The notes under the pieces are model-generated. The model was not told the DNA's origin. It saw only the letters and a list, made by a program, of their open reading frames with translations, and made no database searches. A DNA stretch of 64,000 bases from DATARH01 sp963734125 (GTDB lineage: Bacteria; Pseudomonadota; Alphaproteobacteria; ATCC43930; CGMCC-115725), in the NCBI GenBank assembly GCA_963734125.1, contig CAVTGB010000004.1, positions 1 to 64,000 on the forward strand. Reading direction: 5' to 3'. Within the stretch, counting starts at the first letter, position 1. The number at the start of each line of letters is the position of its first letter. Shown here one piece after another: positions 53,585 to 63,791 of this stretch. The translations under genes and the position numbers were made by a program.

Positions 53585-54337
53585 TTAAACATCAACCGGT
53601 ATCTCGAGGCATGTCGCGCCGATAATTCCAACGGGCGGTGTGCCACTGTCGTCGCGGCCCGCGCTCGGCTGCGCGGTGACGATCGTCAGATCGACGCCAT
53701 GAGCGAGCAGCGTCGCAGCGATCTGGCGTGACCGCTGCCCATTCGCCGGCCGCTCGGTGCGCAGCATGACGACCCTCCTGGCCCCGCGAAGGTGAGTCAG
53801 CGGCGCCGCCTCGTAGTCGGGCATCACGGTCGTCGCCAGCCCCGCCTTCTGCAACTCGTCCGCAAGGGCCGTGCTGTTCACGACCACGATATCGGCGAGC
53901 GACAGCAACCCTGACCTGGCCCGGTCGAGGGCATGGACAAGCGGATCAAGCGGCCCATCGAGGCGCTCTCCCCCAACGCGGTACGAGAGCGGCTCGACGA
54001 GGTCCAATACGATGATCGCGTTATCCGACCGGAGCAGCTGGGCGGCCAGCACCGCCTCCACATCCTGACAGATGAAAGCGGAACAGCCGAGCCGATCAGC
54101 CAGCGCCTGACACTTGTCGGCAAAGGCACATGCGCGCGACATATTCTGCAAAACCCGGAAGCTGCCCTTTAGAAGCGTTCGGTATTTTTGGTCCCAACGC
54201 TCTATTTCATTCAGGATGGCGCTACATTCGGCACGATACGACGTGTAAGCTTTCGAGATTTTTGTCCTCATCTCGACAATTTGTGCGTCGATATCAGGAA
54301 CCGCGTCAGTTTTTCCTCCGATGTCTACCGCACGCAT
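53585..54337 (-). CDS. Glycosyltransferase-like N-terminal domain protein
   Basis: A 250-residue protein; the ATG at 54337 (MRAVDIGGKTDAVPDIDAQI) follows AAAGGTATCCT and is preferred over 54361. The first 60 residues are helical (VEMRTKISKAYTSYRAECSA), followed by Rossmann-like strands: AFICQDVEAVLAAQLLRSDN, AIIVLDLVEPLSYR and ADIVVVNSTALADELQKAGL, the last resembling the region before the donor domain in GT4 enzymes. The donor domain itself is missing, so it may be a truncated glycosyltransferase or a regulatory relative. Confidence 0.5.
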   Translation of the reverse strand: MRAVDIGGKTDAVPDIDAQIVEMRTKISKAYTSYRAECSAILNEIERWDQKYRTLLKGSFRVLQNMSRACAFADKCQALADRLGCSAFICQDVEAVLAAQLLRSDNAIIVLDLVEPLSYRVGGERLDGPLDPLVHALDRARSGLLSLADIVVVNSTALADELQKAGLATTVMPDYEAAPLTHLRGARRVVMLRTERPANGQRSRQIAATLLAHGVDLTIVTAQPSAGRDDSGTPPVGIIGATCLEIPVDV

Positions 54338-54451
54338 AGGATACCTTTGGAGTTGACGCATGGCGCCTTAGAGTCGCCGCCGCGCCCGGTCATGCTGGCA
54401 TTCGCGATGCTCGCCGGGTCGGCCACCAGCCGAATCCCCGTCGCCGCCGCT

Positions 54452-56155
54452 TCATTTCGTCGGCAGCCAGGTTTGCAAATAGGAGCGCGGGGCGCGCAGC
54501 AGCGCTCGCACAGTCCACGTCGACGAGGCCCCATTAGGCAGCGGTTTGGGTGGCTTTTCGCCGGTCATAACCGCCCCGCTTGGTGGCCCCGGCGCGAGTT
54601 CGCCGTTGGGCGCGGCGACCCCGTCGCGCGGTTGCGCCGGGGCCTGGCCCCCATTGGGGGTGGCGAGGGGTTGACCGGCGGGCGAGGGAGCACGCCGGCT
54701 GACCGTCTGCGCAGCGACCAGAGCGGCCAGCTTTACGTTGAGGTTCTCCCGGTCGGTGGCGGCCCATTTCAGCTCGATGCTTTGCAGGCGGTATTGTTCG
54801 ACAAGCTGTTCGAGCTGTCGCGTCATCTCCGTCAGTTGGACTTCCGAATCCGCCAGGTGCGCCTGCTGTTGTGTGAGCCGATTGCCGAGCCGCGCGATCT
54901 CTTCGGCGCGCTCTGCGGCCAGCGCAACCGCCGGGGCGAGGTCTGCGCCCAGCCGCGCCACTTCCTCTCCGCGTGCCGCGCTCAGCGCCTCTAATTCGCC
55001 GATCCGTTGGCTGAGGCGCGCCGTCTCTTCGCCATGCGCCGCTGCCTGCTGCTGCCATTGCACCCTCTGTCCCGTCAGCTGCTCCTGCAGCAGCTCCACA
55101 TGCTGCATATGCCTTTTTGTCGATGCCTCGGCTTGCCGTCGCCACTTGGCAAGTTCCCCCTCCGGTTGAGGTTCCGAAGCACCTGCCGCTCCCCTTGCGC
55201 CACGCGCAGATGTTTCGGTTCGCCGGCGGCCGAGGTGAGGTGCGAAGGCCGTCAGGATGCGGTCACAATTCTGCAGCGCTTCGGTCAGTTCCTGACCCGC
55301 GAAATCGGCTCCTTCGCACTTCTCAAGCGCTGCTGCGAGCGTCTGAATGATCGGATTGGTCAGAACGACGCTGTTGATCTTCGCGCGATCAAATTTTGGA
55401 TTGATACATTCGGCGACAATCGCCTTGAGCTGGGCTGGGTGAGGCACTGCCCCCAAGACGTACTTGGCCAGCATGCGGATCGTCCGCAGCGGATCGGCGA
55501 GCAGCCGTTCGTAGTGCAGGATGAAGCAATTAAGACCGGTGTCGCGCAACGCCCCCACGGTCCGAGTGAGCCATACCAACTCGGCATCGCTCTGATCGAT
55601 GCGGTAATTGTTTGCCATCGACTGGACGAACGCCGCCGGGCTGCGGGCGCAGACGATGTACCGGGGGACGATCCGCGCCCGGTTGAAAATGGGCTTCCAC
55701 AACGGCAACAATACCGAGGTGCGCGGGTCCTTGAAGCCCCACAGGGCGTCCGATCCGAACTCCTGCCGGACATACTTCTCCAACTGGGCGGTTGTTGCCG
55801 CCGCAGCCTCCGAGGCCATCCATCCGGCGGGTAGCGGCGGAATACGGGGAAAGCCGCTGACGTCGAAAAATGTACTGTGCGCTTTATAGATAACCTCGTC
55901 CTCGAACGCTCCGTCCAGGTTCTGATCGCTTATTTGCGCCGGGTTGTAATTCATGCGGACGCCGAGTTCGCCCAGAATGCGTGCTGTGACCGAGGTGCCG
56001 CTGCGCCCCGACCCGAGCACGACGACGCATACCGGCGGCCGCGCTCCCTTGTCCTGCCGGGAGGTGCGGCGGACCGCGGGCGCCCTTTCAACTGGCGAGC
56101 CATCCGGGGCGGCAGCACGGCTGCGGTTCTCCGGGCCTGTCGACAACGCGGCCAA
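54452..56155 (-). CDS. Sulfotransferase-family protein with coiled-coil C-terminus
   Basis: A 567-residue protein. The TTG at 56155 follows AGGAGG at ideal distance, overlapping the end of the upstream gene's stop region. The sulfotransferase domain (40-320) has the 5'-phosphosulfate loop VLGSGRSGTSVTARIL (47-62), GSDALWGFKDPRTSVLLPLW and the 3'-phosphate motif YIVCARSPAAFVQSM. Residues about 325-480 form a long coiled coil (EETARLSQRIGELEALSAAR and similar repeats), then a Pro-rich tail. It probably transfers sulfate from PAPS to a sugar of the glycan; the coil may assemble it with other enzymes. Confidence 0.75.
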   Translation of the reverse strand: MAALSTGPENRSRAAAPDGSPVERAPAVRRTSRQDKGARPPVCVVVLGSGRSGTSVTARILGELGVRMNYNPAQISDQNLDGAFEDEVIYKAHSTFFDVSGFPRIPPLPAGWMASEAAAATTAQLEKYVRQEFGSDALWGFKDPRTSVLLPLWKPIFNRARIVPRYIVCARSPAAFVQSMANNYRIDQSDAELVWLTRTVGALRDTGLNCFILHYERLLADPLRTIRMLAKYVLGAVPHPAQLKAIVAECINPKFDRAKINSVVLTNPIIQTLAAALEKCEGADFAGQELTEALQNCDRILTAFAPHLGRRRTETSARGARGAAGASEPQPEGELAKWRRQAEASTKRHMQHVELLQEQLTGQRVQWQQQAAAHGEETARLSQRIGELEALSAARGEEVARLGADLAPAVALAAERAEEIARLGNRLTQQQAHLADSEVQLTEMTRQLEQLVEQYRLQSIELKWAATDRENLNVKLAALVAAQTVSRRAPSPAGQPLATPNGGQAPAQPRDGVAAPNGELAPGPPSGAVMTGEKPPKPLPNGASSTWTVRALLRAPRSYLQTWLPTK

Positions 56156-56164
56156 GTGCGCCTC

Positions 56165-59100
56165 CTACACCATCAGGTCCGAAATTGCCTTGTCGAGAAC
56201 TTGACTGTCCTGCTTGAGCCTGGAGGCCGGCTGTCTCCACGTGTGGTTTTCGACATCGGCGCTGCGTTCGACGACCAGGTTCAGGCTGTCTACCATCAAG
56301 CACCGGCTATCCGGTCGCATCATCTGTATCCGGTTGACGAATTCGGTGTCGGCGGACAGGTTGATGTCGTCCGGATAAGAAATTTCCTTCAGCAGCTCGG
56401 ATTTGCAGGCGAAGCTGCAACCGCTGATGTTTGCCCGCTGATTGGATTGGAGATCTTTCGCAGAGAATTTTATGATGTTAGGCAGCGTATTCCCTAGCAA
56501 ATATAAGGTGTCATCCTCCTCGAAATGGAAGAACGTGGCGCGCTTGCCGAAGATGTCGACGTCACCGGCACGCAGGTGCAGCATGCAGTCATGAATATAG
56601 TTGGGGCCATAGTGATCGTCGTCATCGACCCGGAAGAAGTAATCACCAGTCCCCTGCTGAGCGCCAAAATTAAGCAGCGATCCAGCATGGCAGTCGGTTG
56701 GCAGCGTGGTGAATATGATGTCGTGCCGGGCACCGTATTTGGCGCGAACCTCGGCCAGTTCGGAGGCGGCGCCGTTGAAGACGACGACCAGTTCCTTGTT
56801 GGGGTAGGTCTGGTCGAGATATTGCCGGACCGATTTCTCCAGCAGGTGCGGCCGCATCGTGCCGGTGACGAGGGTCGCTTTCGGAAACGGCTGCCAGTCG
56901 TAGCGGACGCCGATCTCCGTGGCGATCGTGGCGAGGCGATCGGCAAAGCTGTGATTGGCGTGCGCCTGGCGCCAGGCCGGATGGGCGGCGACCTCGCGCG
57001 CGAGCGGACTACCGATGATTTCATGGATGTCGCCGACAAATTCATCCGGCGACAGCCATTGGCGCACCAAACCGGCGCGGAAATCGTCGGCTTCGAGGGT
57101 GCCGAGATGGATCAGCGGCACCCGGCAGGCAGCCGCCTCGACTAGCGCCCACGAGGCCTGCGTCGGCGTGACGCTCGATTGGGAAAAGCTGATGTAGGCG
57201 TCGGCCCGCTTATAGACTTCGGGCAGCAAGCTGCGATGCACCCAGCCCTTCAGTGCCTGCCGCAGCGCTGGTTCCGGAATCCGCGGAATCTGCACCTGGG
57301 CGATCATGCTGGCCGTATCGATGATCGCCAGCGCTTCGGTCGGCAGGCGCCCGAGGATAGCCCGAGTCTCCGGGTATTTGTAGAGATCGCTCCAGCCATC
57401 GTAAATGATGCTGGCAGGATACGGCGAGCGATCGTCATAGGAGCGGATCGGATTGAACCGCCGTGGCTGGATCGCCGGCAACAGCGGCATCGCGCGCACG
57501 CCCGATCGCGACAGCTCAGACACCGCCTTTCTATCGGCGCAGAAAACCCGGTCGAACCGCCTTGCAAAATCCTGATAGAGATGCAGGTAGTCACTGTCGA
57601 GCGTCATCCAGAAGACCGTCGGGATCGCCAACGATCGCGCACATGCCAGTAGCTCGTTGAGGCGCTCGCGGTACTCGCCGCGTTCGAACTGCGACATATA
57701 CCAATCGCCGGTACAGGTCGCCCAAGCCGAACTCGATGAGCACCATGTCGACCCGGCCGAACCGCAGGGTCTGCTTCCACGTCGCCTGCGTCAGCAGCAA
57801 CAGTTCCGCCTCGTGAACGAGGCCGTCGAACAGCCGATCGCCGAGGATGCAGGCGATCCGCAGTCGCGACCTCGGTTTGGTGTCGACGGTCATCGTTGGA
57901 ACATCGGGCGACCACAGCAACATGCGAGCGAATGTGCCGGCCATGTCGTTGCGATTGAGGCGGGCCCAGGGCGCCGCCGGCAAATCGTCCGGCTCGACGG
58001 CGCTCGCCTCTTCTCCCAGGATCTGCCGGTAGGCGGCGATATGGTGCTCGGTCGCGATCACATCCATATCGCGATTTTTCAGAAGCTCGAGGTTGGCGCG
58101 CAGGCGCTCGGCGGGGAACCCGCGCTCGACCGCCTCGGTAATGACGGCGCGGAACGAGGCCGCGTCTTCGGCGAATTTCAAGAGCGCGAAACCTTCGCGC
58201 TCATAGAGGCGGTGAGCGGCGGTGTCCGTCACCACCGGCACCAGCCCGGAGCCCATATACTCCAACGTTTTTAACGGCGGCGAGGCGTCGTATAGCTCGG
58301 TCGGGACCCAACCAATCCCGGCGTCGTATTCAGGTATCACCCGAAACAGCTCGTCCTGGGAGAGCGCATCGTGGACCCGCACGATATCGGTCAAGTTGCG
58401 CGCCTCGGCGAGATGCCTCAGGTTTTCCTTCTCCGGGCCGCCGCCATACATGTCCAGACTGATTTCGGCCTTCAGCTGCGCGGGCAAGGCATCGACGAAC
58501 TCGATCAGCTGGTCAAGCTTGCGCCCCCGACCATACGAACCGACATAGATGAACCGCTTGCACCGCACCATCGCTTCAGTTGGCAGGCGAGGAGCAAACG
58601 CCGAAAGAGTTACGCCCATCGGATATACCCTGAGGGGCCCGGCGTAGCCTGGAATCCAGGTTTCAGTACTCTCGGCACTTAAAGTAATGACCAGATCCAA
58701 TAGCGCCGCCCGGTTCTTTCCGACTTCCTGGATTTCCCGCCGACGGTCGATATTGTCTTCGGTCAACAACGGAGATTGTATGTCCAGAACGAGCTTGGCA
58801 TTGGGGACCGCCCTCCGCAACTGGACTGCGACTTTCCCCCAATCGGCGTAATTTCCCATCCATACAATATCAGGGTCATGCTTTTGTGCTATTTCGCCAA
58901 TTTCCGATAAATAACGTCGGCTCTGAAACGAAACAACGTGGACGGGCAGATTGTCGCTGGCTGCCTGAACGATCTCGACCGACCGTTTGCTTGGTTCGTT
59001 CACAATCACGCACATGTCGCTGTGGCGAGCGTAAGCCTCGGCTAACTGATAGGTCCCCGATGTCCCCAGCAAACCAAAGGGCCGCGGCGTAATCATAAGT

Positions 59101-61703
59101 ATTCGCAACCGGCGCGGGCGCGTGACCGTCGACGGCTGCACCGCGGTGGTTCTCGCCGTTATTGGATCCTGCGGATCGAGCAATTTCTCAAAGGCGGGCA
59201 AGAGGTGGCTGGTCACCACGTTGTCCCAATCACGCCTCTGTATTAAATTCAGGTTGCGTTCAATGTCGGCGCGCTGGCAACCGGTCACGTGCACCGTTTC
59301 AATTGCGCTGGCAAAGGAGTCAAAGTCTTCCTCGAAAAGAACAGCGCGGAAGCCCTCTTCAAGGTTCCGCTGATGCCCGGTGGTTGCCGAAGCAACAACC
59401 ACCAGTCCCGAACCCAGGTACTCCAGCATCTTGAGCGAAGGTGCCGCATCGAAGACCTCGCGCGGAACCCAAGCCAATCCGGCGTCATATGTCGACAGGA
59501 CATTCAATAATTGATCCTGCGGCAAGCTGTCATTAATGCGCACGACCGTTGCGAGCCCGTTGTCGCGGACGAATTCTATCAAGGCTTCCTTTGCCGGACC
59601 GCCGCCGAACATGTCGAGGGTGATGTTTGCCTTGATGGAGTCCGGCAGCCTTCCGATAAAGGCAAGCAAGGTTTCGATCTTCCGGACGGCTGCGTAGGAT
59701 CCGATGAATACAAAACGGCTGCATCTGATAGTGTCGCCTTCCGGCAACCGGGGCGAGAATTGCGCGAGCTTGACGCCAAGCGGATAAATTTCCACCGGGC
59801 GCGTGCATCCTGGTATCCAGGACTTGACGTCCTCGACACACCGCGTCAGGATTAAATCGAGCAGATGGGCGTGTTTCGGTCCCGAGCCCCGGACTTGCTT
59901 TCCCCGGGCTGATGCTTCCCCGGCAACCAGAGGTGTTTTGATATCGAGGACATATTTCGCCCGGGGCAGGTCACGACGAACCCGTTCAATCACCTCATAC
60001 CAGAAATGATAATTGGTCAGACAGACGATGTCCGGGGCAAACCGCTTGGCGATTGCGGCGATTTCCGCTTCGTAGCCGGGTTTGCCAAACGCCACCTCGT
60101 GAAGTTCGAGACCTGGCGGCGGGGTGTGAACAATGGGTATTCGGACGTCGTCGGTGCCGCTGGCGATAACGCAGACCTTTGCATGACGGGCATAGGATTC
60201 GACCAGATGATAGGTTCCCGGCGTGCCCATCATCCCGAACTGACGGGAACTGATGAACAGGATCCGCATGTCGCTGCCGCGGCGCCGGCCAGATTTTGCT
60301 TCCAAAACGGCGGTCCCCGGCTCGCCCGGGTTTGACCCGGCCCTCAGCGCCGCCTGGACCGCGATCAGGCTTTGCTTGGCCGCGTCGCTTTCAGCGATCA
60401 GTTTTTGCCGGTCCCGGCCCCGTAGCGCCTTCGGCCCGAAAAGTAAATCGCGCAGGCCCGCCTCGCGAGATTTCAGGCGCTGCGCCAGGACGGCGGGTTC
60501 CTCCGCCAGGGACCCCTTTATATCGCGCAGGCCGATCTCGACGGCCGGCAACAGGTGCGCATCGCTACCGGATATCTGGACGAGAAGCTGACTGGCCTGC
60601 GGTGGTGCGCAAATGAACTGGGGCGCACAATGATCGCTAACCCCATTCGCCATCGCGGCCGACTTCACCACCATGCGGCCAAAGCGGTAACCCTCGCGAC
60701 CGGGATCCTGGGGAACCGCACCGCCCGTGCTGTCGAGGAACTGCACGGTGATGTCGAACCGACCTGGTTCGCTGACAAACGGCGAGGCGACCGGGCTGAC
60801 TACCAACTCGACGGCTCGCGACGGCAACGGCAGCGAAATCGAACGCTCGTGACCGGGCTTCACCGACGCCCGGACTGCCAGAACCCGGCTGCCGAGCCGC
60901 ACCGTGCCGCCCCCTGCCCAGCGCCTGGCGGCGATCGCAATCCGGCTTGCTCCGGCAGGGGCGATGAAGCTCGTTGTAACGATCCCGGCACCGCCGACGG
61001 GAGCGAGAAACGTGAACGGCTTGCCGACCGCAGTAGTGAAGCGCGGGAACGCTTGCATCGCCTCCGCGGGAGAGATCGGGCGATCAGGCGTGAAGGTCAG
61101 CAGCGCCGCATCGTTTCGTCCGGTGTCGTCTTCGACCATCGCCGAGACGACATACCTCGCACCGGCTTCGACTGCGATCTCGCCGAACGACACCTCCGCG
61201 CGCGACAGCGTCATGTAGTCGGCATCGCGCAGTGCCTCGGGGGCGTCGACGAGCGCGCATTGCGAACCGGCGGGCGCGGCCTCGACGACCAGCGTCGATG
61301 CGACCCGCACGGTGCCCTCCATCGCCCATCGCCGCAGACCGAAGACGATTTGGGATACGTTTGGCGGCGCTTCGAAGGGTATCGCGACGAACCCGTCCGG
61401 GCCGGGGTCGCCGATGAACGCGAACGGTCTGCCGACTGCCTTTGTGTATTGCGGAAACCAGTTGAGCGCCTGGTCAACCGGGACCGGGTGATCGGTATTG
61501 AAGGTGACCAAGGCCGCATCCGCGCGGCCGCTCTTATGCTCGACCTTGAGTGAAATGCGGTAGCGGGCGCCGGGCGTCACCAAAATCGCCTCGGAGCGCA
61601 ACTCTGCGCGCTCGAGGACAACCATCTTTGCATCGGCCAACCCGGCCGGATCGCTCGCCACCCGGAAGCGCGCGCGCCTCCGTCTGCCAATCTGCAATTT
61701 CAT
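56165..61703 (-). CDS. Giant multidomain glycosyltransferase (two GT4, CgeB-like, GT2), one frameshift
   Basis: Repaired length is about 1,845 residues from ATG 61703 (MKLQIGRRRRARFRVASDPA). Two homologous beta-sandwich units (about 22-137, 160-275) share RADAALVTFNTDHPV/RNDAALLTFTPDRPI and FGLRRWAMEGTVR/IAARRWAGGGTVR. A third beta region and a helical linker follow. Two tandem GT4 domains begin RILFISSRQFGMMGTPGTYH (479) and RILMITPRPFGLLGTSGTYQ (about 866), each with FVFIGSYAAVRK/FIYVGSYGRGRK and LEYLGSGLV/LEYMGSGLV donor loops. Then a CgeB-like domain (RLRIACILGDRLFDGLVHEA) and a GT2 domain (from about 1605, LVTGTMRPHLLEKSVRQYLD) with metal motif VDDDDHYG. A +1 insertion near 57731 splits the frame; removing one A restores LIESAWATCTGDWYMSQF. 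Likely builds a repeating oligosaccharide. Confidence 0.75.
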
Positions 61704-61877
61704 GCCGCTACCGCGATGCCAAGCGAGCGGCAACGATAAAACATCGGCCGAGCTCCTGCAACATTCGGAGCCGCGTTGCACAAGGCTCGACTGGGGGCCG
61801 GCACACGAAAAACTCGGCGCTGTGCCTGGCGGGCGGGGAGGGGCATCGCTTGCCGGCGTGACCCAGCGCAAACGCCC

Positions 61878-62747
61878 TCAATGCACCGCCCTTAATATTA
61901 TGATGCTATCTTCAACGCTCTGCCGGCTCGCATTGATGTTGGTCCAAAAACCGCTGACGTAGGGCAGTGCGGCGCGCATCGCGGCGATGTTTTGGCCGGA
62001 CGTGTAGTGATGGCCGGCATTGGTTGTAAACTCGCTCAGGATCCTGATCGAAGGATTGGATGCCTTCATCAGCGCCGCTGATTCTCGGGTGACCGCGAGG
62101 TGGATGGCGGCCTCGCGGATCAGCGACTGGAACTGCGGGTCGATGATGTCGGCGTAGGGCGCGATATCGCCGAGATAAGCGTAGCAGGCCGGCGGGGTGA
62201 ATATTCGGTGGAAGAACACATGCGCGGCGTTGCACAGCGTACCGGGCGCGAGAATTACCGTCAGGTCATGAGCCTTTGCCAGGGTATAGAAGGAGCGCGC
62301 AGCGGCGCGGCGCGATGTCGGGTCATCGAAGCCGCCATCGCCGGTCTCGCCTTGCCGAGTCGCGCCATCCTCATTGTCGTAGATGACGGCCGTAACTCCG
62401 GGCTCGATGGTGTTTGCCGCAACGTCCGCCTGAAACGACGCGAAATTGAAGTAGGTCTCGGCCAACCGAAAGCGCCAGCCCTGCGCCTTCAGCTGCCGCG
62501 CCGCCCGCAGGGTCACCGGGTCGCCGTGGCGGATGAACGCGTAGGAGTTGTCTGTGTCGAAATACGCGCGCGCCGCATCCGGATCGAGAGCCATTATCAT
62601 CGCGATGCGGTCGGCACGGATTATGTTGATGAACCCGGGCGGTACGCCCGCGGCCCGGGCGGGCAGCGCCAGGGCGATGGCAAAAGTGGCGGCAGCAAGA
62701 AGCATCCACCGCCCCGGAACCCAACCTGCACAACCCATTAGATGCAT
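61878..62747 (-). CDS. Secreted protein of unknown function in the glycan locus
   Basis: About 289 residues from ATG 62747 (MHLMGCAGWVPGRWMLLAAA) with a signal peptide ending near LPARA-AG. The mature part has regular alternating strands and helices: FINIIRADRIAMIMALDPDA, VTAVIYDNEDGATRQGETGD, LTVILAPGTLCNAA and YADIIDPQFQSLI, which fits a TIM-barrel-like fold, perhaps a periplasmic glycosidase-like protein. I recognise no catalytic signature with certainty. It lies between the giant glycosyltransferase and a polysaccharide deacetylase on the same strand. Confidence 0.6.
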   Translation of the reverse strand: MHLMGCAGWVPGRWMLLAAATFAIALALPARAAGVPPGFINIIRADRIAMIMALDPDAARAYFDTDNSYAFIRHGDPVTLRAARQLKAQGWRFRLAETYFNFASFQADVAANTIEPGVTAVIYDNEDGATRQGETGDGGFDDPTSRRAAARSFYTLAKAHDLTVILAPGTLCNAAHVFFHRIFTPPACYAYLGDIAPYADIIDPQFQSLIREAAIHLAVTRESAALMKASNPSIRILSEFTTNAGHHYTSGQNIAAMRAALPYVSGFWTNINASRQSVEDSIIILRAVH

Positions 62748-62797
62748 GGAACTTCGGCAAAAGACGAGGAAGTCGGCCCTCCGCTGGCTGGATGTCG

Positions 62798-63682
62798 TCA
62801 CGCCAGCATCGATCGTGCGCCCTCTGAGAGCGTGCATACCGGGACGCCGCGGTCGCTAACCCATTTGACGACGCTCTCAAACTGAGAGATCGTCCATTTC
62901 CACTTTCCCCGCATCTCACTCACCAGGTCGTGCAACAGGATGATCCCCCAGCTGTTGTGCGACAGGTGATCCTCAAGCCTGGTGATGACATCCTGCACTG
63001 AAACGTCTCTACCGGTCCCGAAGCGTAACAAGAGCTTCCCCGATACTCGCTCACGAGTGTTAAACTGCGCGCCACCGGCCGCGATGAGGGGATAATACTT
63101 AGTTCCAATCGCTTGAAGACGCGGTGACCAACCGCTGAATGGCACAACAAACACGCTGGTATCGAAGCCATTCCGCCGAAAGACCTCGCGGGACTCTGCG
63201 ATTTCGCGCTCGGCGCTGCCGAGCCGGAGCCGGTCCGGGACGAATTCCTTCTCCGTCGTTTTGGCGTAAATCACCGCCTTCTCCGGATAAATCAGGAAGC
63301 CGGCCGACAATGCCTTGAACTGCTCGGCCGAGGTGGCGCGCTTCAGGAATTTTCCGTCGCAAGCCACAGTGCCGACATCTCCCCAGCGACACTCGGCGGC
63401 CCAAGCTCCGGCCCCATTGTCGTAATGCCAAGACGCGATCTCGTCTTCATAGGATGGCGGCAGCAACATCAACCGACGATGAAACAGACTGTGCGACGCG
63501 ATCTCCCAGCCGGCGTCCGCAAGATAATGGAGGTCGTCGGGCCCCATAAACTCCTTGGAATTATTCCAAAATACCAGATCGCAAATGGCACCTACCGTCG
63601 CCACCATACCGTAACGCCGCAATATCGGCTCGGCAGCACTCCGTACAGAGGCATTCCCGTCATCAAATGTAAAGGAGATCAT
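62798..63682 (-). CDS. Polysaccharide deacetylase (NodB homology, CE4)
   Basis: A 294-residue metal-dependent de-N- or de-O-acetylase. Motif 1 is ISFTFDDGNAS (catalytic Asp and metal Asp), motif 2 is IASHSLFH (two metal His), and later blocks are FVVPFSGWSPRLQAIG (motif 3-like) and SWGIILLHDLVSEM (motif 5 His). The frame starts MISFTFDDG at 63682, so the usual residues before motif 1 are few. No signal peptide is visible. It probably trims acetyl groups from the glycan made by this locus. Confidence 0.85.
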   Translation of the reverse strand: MISFTFDDGNASVRSAAEPILRRYGMVATVGAICDLVFWNNSKEFMGPDDLHYLADAGWEIASHSLFHRRLMLLPPSYEDEIASWHYDNGAGAWAAECRWGDVGTVACDGKFLKRATSAEQFKALSAGFLIYPEKAVIYAKTTEKEFVPDRLRLGSAEREIAESREVFRRNGFDTSVFVVPFSGWSPRLQAIGTKYYPLIAAGGAQFNTRERVSGKLLLRFGTGRDVSVQDVITRLEDHLSHNSWGIILLHDLVSEMRGKWKWTISQFESVVKWVSDRGVPVCTLSEGARSMLA

Positions 63683-63791
63683 ATGGTTGTTCCACGCATT
63701 CTCCAGATGAGCTCTGCACCGATCAGGACCATCCGATGCCGGATGGCCTCCAACATTTTAGCGTGTTCACCATTGCCATTCCATCCTGCTT

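Noticed and set aside
63679..63756. Mini-ORF MLEAIRHRMVLIGAELIWRM... overlapping the deacetylase start (ATGA)
   Set aside because: Only 25 codons, no recognised family; could be a coupled leader peptide or the shifted tail of the upstream gene, but evidence is too thin to call it.
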